Both the position numbers and the translations under genes were made by a program. The notes beneath the pieces are model-generated. The model saw only the letters and a list, made by a program, of their open reading frames with translations, did no database searches and had not been told where the DNA came from. From Cerrena zonata (taxonomy: Eukaryota > Basidiomycota > Agaricomycetes > Polyporales > Cerrenaceae), in contig JASBNA010000019.1 in assembly GCA_038087015.1 (NCBI GenBank), positions 496,001 through 560,000 of the forward strand: a DNA stretch of 64,000 nt. The letters are read 5' to 3'. Positions 57,669 to 64,000 of this stretch are shown here, one piece after another (positions within the stretch are counted from its first letter, which is position 1; each line of letters opens with the position of its first letter).

Positions 57669-58313
57669 CATGCGACAACATATTGATGCACGCGATGATT
57701 GACTTAATGATGGGTGCAAGCACACGATAACAAAGTTGTATAGTGCTATTGTTACTGATGTGCTTACAACCGTTGTATTTAGCTTACATAATCATACCCT
57801 AACTTTGCATAGAAGACATACGCGCTCCAGCACATATATACTAGTACTAAGAGTATAACATACAAAGAATCGTAATCTACACGTCAGTAGCATTCGAACG
57901 ATACCAAGATCATGCTGATCGGCAGTGTACTGAGTGAGTTAGACGTTGGCGGCGGGGAGTGGCGGCGGGGGTGCGCCAAGCGCCAGCGATCAAGTGTTGA
58001 TGGCGGGGGAGGAGGGACGGGACGGCGGGACGGAAGGGGGATAGCCATGCGAGGGCGGGGCCGGAGGAGGGAAGCCACGCGAGGGCCTGGAACAGACAGA
58101 TCACACGGGAATAAAAGCCGGGAGCCGAGCTGCCGTATGTCAGAAAACAACTTAGTGCGACTGGAGATATTGATAACTCAAAGGGGAATAACGCAAACAA
58201 TCTTGGTAGGGATATTGGAGGTAGTGGGATCATAGGCATTCGAGGCCAATTAGCTAGGGAGAAAAAGTTCATACCATCATCTAATTAGTTGATCCGAGTA
58301 TGAGGTCCAGGTG
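57669..58313 (-). repeat. Right terminal inverted repeat of element 2
   Basis: 645 bp, the reverse complement of the left arm apart from two differences found near the inner end. It begins 51 bp after the transposase stop, so the transposase 3' untranslated region and polyadenylation site must lie within the arm. Confidence 0.93.
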
Positions 58314-58321
58314 AATACTAT
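58314..58321. repeat. Right target-site duplication AATACTAT
   Basis: Identical to the 8 bases at 46,990-46,997. Removing the element and one copy restores an unbroken reading frame across the U1 copy 2 gene. Confidence 0.9.
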
Positions 58322-58363
58322 AGTGCTAGGACGCCTCAGGGTCCCGATTCGGTGGAAGAGTAA
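58322..58363 (+). pseudogene. Orphaned native 3' end of U1 copy 2
   Basis: Thirteen codons plus TAA, in the frame that follows Glu-Tyr-Tyr of the broken gene: Ser-Ala-Arg-Thr-Pro-Gln-Gly-Pro-Asp-Ser-Val-Glu-Glu. It corresponds to the variable, hydrophilic C-terminus of copy 1. It is now cut off from its gene by element 2. Confidence 0.8.
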
Positions 58364-59232
58364 TGTGTTGTCTAGAATCGAATCAGATGGTGGCTGTCGG
58401 GCGATTTTGTACTTATCTTGTGTCGCGTCGACGTCCCTGACAAGTTGGGGATGATATCCGAGGTGGATCTCAGAACCTTTTCACGCAGTGCGAAGCTTTG
58501 GTGTCACTATATTATGAAGGTTCGCCCATTAGTAAATTCCTGTGAGAAGGGTAAGAACTTAGAGAACGTGGAGAACACATTTGTTACGAGGTAGTTTCTG
58601 ACAATACTGGATACACCATCTCTCCCAGCATTTCATGGTAAACGCACACAACGACCCAACGCTCTCGAAGCTCAACAACAAAGAAAAAGGCACAAATAAA
58701 CCCCAGGTCTATAAAACTCGCTAGAAAACTAAAACTTGATTACACCAGTAAGTAAAATTGAGAAAAGTTCAAACAAACACAAACACAAACACAAAAAATT
58801 GTCAATGTAGTGCACAGGCTAAGAACGTGAAGGACGTGAAAAGTTAGAAGAACGGTAAGTGTCATATGTGTGGTAGGGCAGGTCTAGTGGGGATTGTTAT
58901 ATACGATGATTAATATTAGAACAAGGTAGAAGAAGGGGACTAGACCGGACGAAGTGAGATGAGGGGAGTATGAGAACAGAGTGGGATGGGATAGGGAGAA
59001 CGTAGCAAAGCATAGAGGGAGAGCGGATATAGGGATAGCGAGTAGGGAGGTTCTGAGGATTAGAAGGGTGACCTCATCCCAGATGAGGAGACCCTTGGTA
59101 GTCAGGGGTGCGAAGCGGTCGACGTTTCGCAGAGATTAATTACAATGGTTCAATACTCGAACCAATTCATGGGTCTAAAAAGAAAAAGAAAAGGTGGCAT
59201 TTCCGAAACACGTCTGAACTCGCGTTGGAGGT
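58364..59232. other. Downstream spacer of U1 copy 2 and intergenic region
   Basis: At about 58,530-58,680 it repeats the DNA upstream of U1 copy 2 (46,010-46,180), so another U1 unit may once have followed. A CACAAA tandem repeat lies near 58,770-58,795. No gene is supported. Confidence 0.5.
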
Positions 59233-60139
59233 CTAGAAGTATCCAGCGATATTCTTCTCGCCTGGAGTCTCGATGGGACTGGGATAATCGAACCCTGGTG
59301 CAACACCAGCAGGTAATGCGATACGAGGAGAGGACATATGAATATCCTCTGCGCCCGAGTGAGGGGTTAACGTGCGAGACATGGGAGGCGTGTCGATGGG
59401 AATGAAGAAATTATCAGATGTGATCGAGCGAGTCATGGTTCGGCGAGGTGTGGACGGGGCGGTCAGTGATGTATGTTCGTTAGCATTAGGAATCGTGAGG
59501 GTAAGTGAAGGTGGGAGAGGTGGTAGGGCAGGGAGAGGGGCTGTCGGTGGTGGGGGCGCTGGCATGGTTGGCTTTCGCATGTGGCGACGGGGACTATGAT
59601 ACAATCAGTATCGAATCTTGATGCATCGGCACAAAATACAAGGAGAAAGCAACTCACCGGAGTGCAGTTCCAATACTACCGCTTCTCAGTCTTCCGACAA
59701 GACCTTTGGTCTCCGCAGCATCGCCGGGTGCGGCCACAGAAACTCGACTGAACATCGATTCATGCAAGCTGCCAGCGCGGGCCCTAGAACGCAAGCTACC
59801 TTGGGGAGACGCATTATTCAACAAGGAATGATGCTTTTGAGCAGTAGACACGGCGCTCCCGCGAGCTTTGATCGACGTGACAGGAGAGGCACCGAGAGTG
59901 ATGGATGATCGACGACGACGTAACACCGGAGCACTGACTTGTGCGTTAGAGTTGGATTCTGGTAAAGAGGGTAGAGTGTAAGACGTGGTTGTGGAAGGAG
60001 CGGTGGGTGTTGTTTCGTCGGGAAGTGGAGTGGTATTTGAACGGGGAGTGTTTGCTTCGGGTGTTTGTGGGTGAGCGAAGGGATCGTTCGCGCTGGCGAG
60101 GAGACCGGAGGAGAAGAATGAAGAGTAGTAGGTCGCCAT
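59233..60139 (-). CDS. Conserved low-complexity protein of unknown function
   Basis: ATG at 60,137-60,139; exon 1 to about 59,659, exon 2 from about 59,594 to 59,233. Roughly 280 residues, rich in Ser, Pro, Thr and Arg. It opens with Met-Ala-Thr-Tyr-Tyr-Ser-Ser-Phe-Phe-Ser-Ser-Gly, then Leu-Arg-Arg-Arg-Arg-Ser-Ser-Ile-Thr-Leu-Gly-Ala-Ser-Pro, Gly-Arg-Leu-Arg-Ser-Gly-Ser-Ile-Gly-Thr-Ala-Leu-Arg over the splice, and a Pro-rich block with repeated Ala-Pro-Leu-Pro-Ala-Leu-Pro. I recall similar proteins in other Agaricomycetes, without a known role. The many Arg-x-x-Ser sites suggest phosphorylation. No membrane segment. Confidence 0.72.
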
Positions 60140-61774
60140 TGTAGAGTAGAAGGTGGAAACACAAACACAAAAAGGTCACAAGATCAAAGCTTTACGCTTT
60201 TAATGTTCGGGGTAACAGGTTGAATGATGAGGTGATGCCTGTTCGGAATCGAGACAAAGTGTCGATAGGGGACAGTGTTCAGTTCGCGTCAAACAAGCGT
60301 TGGAAGGGTTAGGAGCGTTCTAATACAGACTGGGGAAGAGAAAGGAAAGCACCGAATCAGGAGAAACAGGAAGTAGTGAAGCAAGAGGTCCTGGAAGAAG
60401 TAGTTAGTAACGTTAACTGCCAGTGCTAGCAACGCCAGAAAAAACCTCAAAACGGTAGCAACGATATTGCGATCAACCATCCCAGCCACGTGGGTGGGTG
60501 TATCGTGAGAAACCGTATCGTAGATCTCGCAGCCCGTTGGTGATCGATTTCATTTTTTCCAAGCCTCTCTGAAAGTTTCAGCAATTCCGCAACCCGAAAC
60601 GACTACCGAAAACACCAACTCCTTGTGACTTGATACTGTAGTGCTGAGCTGCTGGCACCTTCATCTGTTTGACCCTGCCGATCATGTCTTACAATTCCAT
60701 CGCCAGAACTAGAGTGGAAATATCAGTGATGATTCCACGTTATCTGCATAGACTTGAGTCGCGAACGATATAATGGACTAGGGACTGGCTCGTTCTATGT
60801 ATGTTGCTGAGTCTGCATCTGCCTCGTTTGATCATTCAGAATTACAGGATCATGCTGGAGCCTTGTGAGGCGTCTTTTCCCAGTATACGTTTAGAAATAA
60901 CGATCATCTACACTTGCGTATATTCCAATTGAACTGACTACTGAGCGAAGGTATCGTACTTCAGGCCTAGTACGTAGAGGAATGCCACCATGTAGTACGT
61001 CAACTCGGCTTGGAGGCTCACGATTACGATATCAATTTTGTTCAACGGCGCGGGCTTATCCTAGGTCTGTTGTACTGTACAAGGATATCCATCACGGACT
61101 AATCAAATATCGTACCGTTGATGATGTCAATAGTCTCAACAACATTGATTAGGGTGTCAAGGAACAAATTCATAGAGACATAATTTAGCGTGGACCCCTC
61201 CTTCACTGCGACAGAAGCTACACCTATAGGCGACGCTGCCACTTCTCCTGCTCCTTGGTTGCATTGTAAAAAGTCCAGGTGAGAAATGAAAGTACTCTCT
61301 CGTCCTGGGTACCATTGAGCTTGACTCTTAATTTATTTAACGTTGCAAGGTCACTTCGTCTTTTGATTCAAATGGAAATATATCGCGTTGTCGGGCGAGT
61401 ATAGTCCTGATCATATTCGCAACTGTCAGTACGCTCTGTGTCCAGTAGGTGACACGACAACTTATCTCATCGTATTTCTTTCGAGCAATATGAGTCGTAT
61501 AAGACAACAAATAGAACCTGGTATTGTGTCGAGATATCGATCGGTTCTCGTTCTCTCTGTCAGTGTACATAAACTTCAAAGGGTTTAATGAATAGATATA
61601 TGTATGTCCCAAATCAGTTGACAATGGTTGTTTATTTCAACCCGTAAGCACCGATACGACGTATTTACTACTCCAGGGAGGTAACATGGGACAAGTACAA
61701 ATTTCCACATAAGTCAACATATGTGTCAGGTCTAGCACGTTCATTATTCGACCGAATCAGAATATGGCAGTAGG
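60140..61774. other. Intergenic region of 1.6 kb, no gene seen
   Basis: No coding frame with supporting features. It should contain the promoter of the gene at 60,139. No repeats or RNA genes were recognised. Confidence 0.4.
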
Positions 61775-62357
61775 TCAATGAACCCCTCTGATCCGCTCTA
61801 AGAATTCATCGACGGAGGAAGTGGCCCCCCAGAACATAGCCTGAGGAGGTTGAACTACTGGGATTAATTTTTCCTCTGCTAAATCCACACTGTCCTTCCA
61901 CATGCAGCGCCATTCTAGATCCTCAGGATCGAGTTTACCCTCCGTCAAGAGAAACTCCTTGACTTTGAGTGAGTGTTCGCTCTCTTCTAAGTCACCACCA
62001 CCCTCGGGCGTACCGCGCTCTGAGTGCGTGAGGATAACCAGGTACCCTAAACTGAAAGGCGTTGGGGCGAATACAAGGCAGGGATGAAGATCTTCACGCC
62101 CGGCTAAGTAGTTGTTGATGTGGGTCCTTAGGGTAGGGGCCTCGCCTTCTTGACCCGGACCAGAGTGGTCCATGGAATCCGGAGGGGGGATGAATTCATG
62201 ATTCAATGCGACACATAACTTGTCCCTCGCTATAGCAAGCGGGATACAGTAACCACCTACGAAGCGAAGATCCCAATCGGACTAATCATCGAGAGTCATT
62301 ACTAAACGGATGATAATTGTCCGTAGGTATCAAACTTACTGGGGGCTGGTTCTCCAT
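61775..62357 (-). CDS. Uncharacterised family U1, copy 3
   Basis: On the opposite strand to copies 1 and 2. Exons 62,340-62,357 (again 18 nt, six codons) and 61,775-62,281, joined by a GT-AG intron. It keeps the family core: Arg-Phe-Val-Gly-Gly-Tyr, Ile-Ala-Arg-Asp-Lys-Leu, His-Ile-Asn-Asn-Tyr, Asp-Leu-His-Pro-Cys, Thr-His-Ser-Glu, Phe-Leu-Leu-Thr-Glu-Gly-Lys-Leu-Asp, Trp-Arg-Cys-Met-Trp and Met-Phe-Trp. It is about 175 residues, shorter at the C-terminus, and more diverged than copies 1 and 2 are from each other. The function is unknown. Confidence 0.75.
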
Positions 62358-62379
62358 GATGGTAGGCTTGGGTTTGGAT

Positions 62380-62900
62380 GTTGAACGTCTCTTAAGTTAC
62401 GTTTAGACTTTACTCGCTGGTAGTAACGCTTCAATTTACCGATGTCTTCTTTTCCCAGGGTGGCAACAGCCCAGAGTGTCGAAGAGCACAGGGATGGACG
62501 GAAATGTTTGATGGCAAGAGAGAACGTTAGAAGGATCCAAGGGGTGCTCCGAGCACCAGGACGTTCGACAAGCACCTTGAAAAGGTTGCGGCCATCAACG
62601 GTGTATGCGGTTCGTACTTAAGATATCTTCGTCGATCGCTTCCGCGTATACTCCCGGTCTACGAGAAGTTGCAAGCTATATGCGTTTAAATGATGAGATT
62701 ATTCTACACAAAAATGATATAGTAAGTACTCACTGACATAAGACAACAGTCTCGCCCATCCTAGGCGCAATATTAATCACTAAGGGTAAGTCCGTTCCTA
62801 GCACGGGATCCAGTACGTGTTGTGGTTGCAAATCCAAGTCTCGGGTATTAAATAGAGAGTATTTTTCACAAATAAGATCTTCAAGGTAGGATGCTTGAAC
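62380..62900 (-). other. Possible decayed coding sequence
   Basis: On the minus strand, pieces read like protein (Asn-Thr-Arg-Asp-Leu-Asp-Leu-Gln-Pro-Gln-His, then Pro-Arg-Met-Gly-Glu-Thr-Val-Val-Leu, then, after a break, Val-Leu-Val-Glu-Arg-Pro-Gly-Ala-Arg-Ser), but frames change without clear introns. It may be a gene relic or the 5' end of a longer gene. I do not recognise a family. Confidence 0.25.
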
Positions 62901-63532
62901 GAGAGGGTCAACAGTGACAAGAGACCTCGAGGGAGAATGGCGTTAGGACTGCGGACGTGCTTCAAGTTCGTGCCGAGGGTATGCCGTCCCCATCCTCCCT
63001 ATAAATCAGAGGTTGAAAGTTCGCTAGACGCCACCAACGTTGCACTTGAGAGACATCGGCCTAGAGAGAACGTCCATCTTGACCAGCACATCTCAACACT
63101 ATTACCCTAATAAACGTCGCTTTGCGCCGCACCTCCTTCCTGTCTCTCAACTCTACCCCGTCAAGCGGATGGTTCAGACTGATGAGGCCGAACTGTAATG
63201 AGATGTCGTTGTATCGAGGGTCTGTTCTCGACCAGTGGTTTCCGATGTACCCTCTTGTACATATGATACTGCAGCTCTGCTATACCCTAGAATCGACATG
63301 ATCTACCTGGTGATTCGAGATTATAACTGAGATCCACGAACACCAAACCGCTCCTCGGCGTGGCCTTTTGTTTGGTTAACTCGATGAGCACAATCAAGCG
63401 GTGTAATGTGGCCCTTTCTCAGGAGACGCGGCTAGACTATAGGAAGGACCTCTCGCTGGCTAGCTGGCTAGGAACGACATCCTTTCGGTATGTTTTCTGT
63501 CGAAAAAAGGTCAGTTGTTGGATAAAGCCTAC
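62901..63532. other. Intergenic region, no gene seen
   Basis: About 630 bases near the right edge of the window. A short open frame (62,895-63,110) has no supporting feature. Nothing else recognised. Confidence 0.35.
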
Positions 63533-63805
63533 ATGGTAATGATGTATCCACCGTTGCTACCTAGAGGAGCCAAGGCGATCGACGAGGCAATGAAAACTGT
63601 GAATGTCCCCCGGGATACCCATAAGGAAACTCTCAAGCAAAGCTCTCCAACCCGTGTTCGCGAGTTGTTCATGCGGTGTAACAAGGCCACCCGCGTGAGC
63701 TCTCATGCACCCACAAGCTCTCCCGTTTCATTTCATACTTCAAGTTCTGACGACACGGCTTTCCTGCTCTCCCTTGTTACCTTGGATCGTGTTTTGTTGC
63801 TGTGA
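63533..63805 (+). CDS. Hypothetical small protein, weakly supported
   Basis: ATG at 63,533 and TGA at 63,803-63,805 give 90 residues with a Ser/Thr-rich second half. No motif, no paralog in the window and no sign of introns. It could be the first exon of a gene running out of the window, or chance. Confidence 0.2.
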   Translation: MVMMYPPLLPRGAKAIDEAMKTVNVPRDTHKETLKQSSPTRVRELFMRCNKATRVSSHAPTSSPVSFHTSSSDDTAFLLSLVTLDRVLLL

Positions 63806-64000
63806 TTTGCATCGTGTTGTGCTTTTAGGCTTTTATTTCTTGAAATAATAATATCCTTCTCTCACCCAGATACTTTATTTCTCTTGCAATCTTCGAACGT
63901 ATCTACTATCTCAGCGAAGGAAACACAAGCAAGCGCTTCAATACTGATCAACCAATTTTACTCCCTATTTTATTAGACTTTCCTCTGCGATATTTCTGCC

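Larger units (their letters stand above)
46998..58313. mobile_element. Complete KDZ transposon (element 2) with 645-bp terminal inverted repeats
   Basis: The element begins CACCTGG and ends CCAGGTG, spans 11,316 bp, and has matched arms at 46,998-47,642 and 57,669-58,313. It is flanked by a perfect 8-bp target-site duplication and interrupts the last exon of a host gene. Inside are a CxC1-type KDZ transposase (plus) and three accessory genes (minus). The arms differ at only two positions that I found, near their inner ends, which points to a recent insertion. The dispersed hexamer of element 1 is at background level here. No gene of host origin other than the U1 fragments is visible. Confidence 0.93.

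Overview
The window is nuclear DNA from a filamentous basidiomycete, most likely an Agaricomycete. Genes are split by many 45-70 nt GT-AG introns, and the gene set is typical of that group: KDZ transposases with CxC cysteine clusters, a TET/JBP-like dioxygenase, HET-domain genes, an F-box gene and tandem oxidoreductase paralogs. All exon joins were worked out by eye; gene ends and joins marked approximate may be off by an exon.

Layout. 1 to about 11,360 is most of a KDZ-type DNA transposon (element 1), whose left end lies outside the window. It carries the 3' end of an unknown gene, a minus-strand accessory gene with a Gly-Arg tail, a TET/JBP-like Fe(II)/2-oxoglutarate dioxygenase, a CxC2-type KDZ transposase starting 52 bp after the dioxygenase stop, and two tandem copies of a small unknown gene. 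The palindromic hexamer family TCGCGA/TCACGA/TCGTGA is scattered through it at about six times the chance level. 11,498-11,985 is a block of palindromic GGGGACTCC-type repeats. 12,006-14,350 is a broken PIF/Harbinger-like element: a 5'-truncated DDE transposase facing a DUF6818 Myb/SANT-like gene.

15,811-44,037 is host sequence: an NTO1/BRPF-type scaffold protein (PHD, extended PHD, bromodomain, PWWP), two paralogous MFS transporters on either side of an F-box gene, a class III aminotransferase, an Inp2/vezatin-like membrane protein, two tandem FAD-dependent amine/amino-acid oxidoreductases that each contain a 15-nt exon, and two tandem HET genes of which the first is decayed.

44,871-62,357 holds three copies of an uncharacterised gene family, each with an 18-nt first coding exon. 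The second copy is interrupted by a complete second KDZ transposon (element 2, 46,998-58,313, 11,316 bp) with 645-bp terminal inverted repeats and a perfect 8-bp target-site duplication AATACTAT. The left inverted repeat supplies a new last ten codons and stop to the host gene; the original 3' end survives beyond the right target-site duplication. Element 2 carries a CxC1-type KDZ transposase and three minus-strand accessory genes, and no visible TET/JBP gene.

The two strongest leads are element 1 (dioxygenase plus transposase plus a dense CpG palindrome, suggesting an epigenetically marked mobile unit) and the fresh insertion of element 2.
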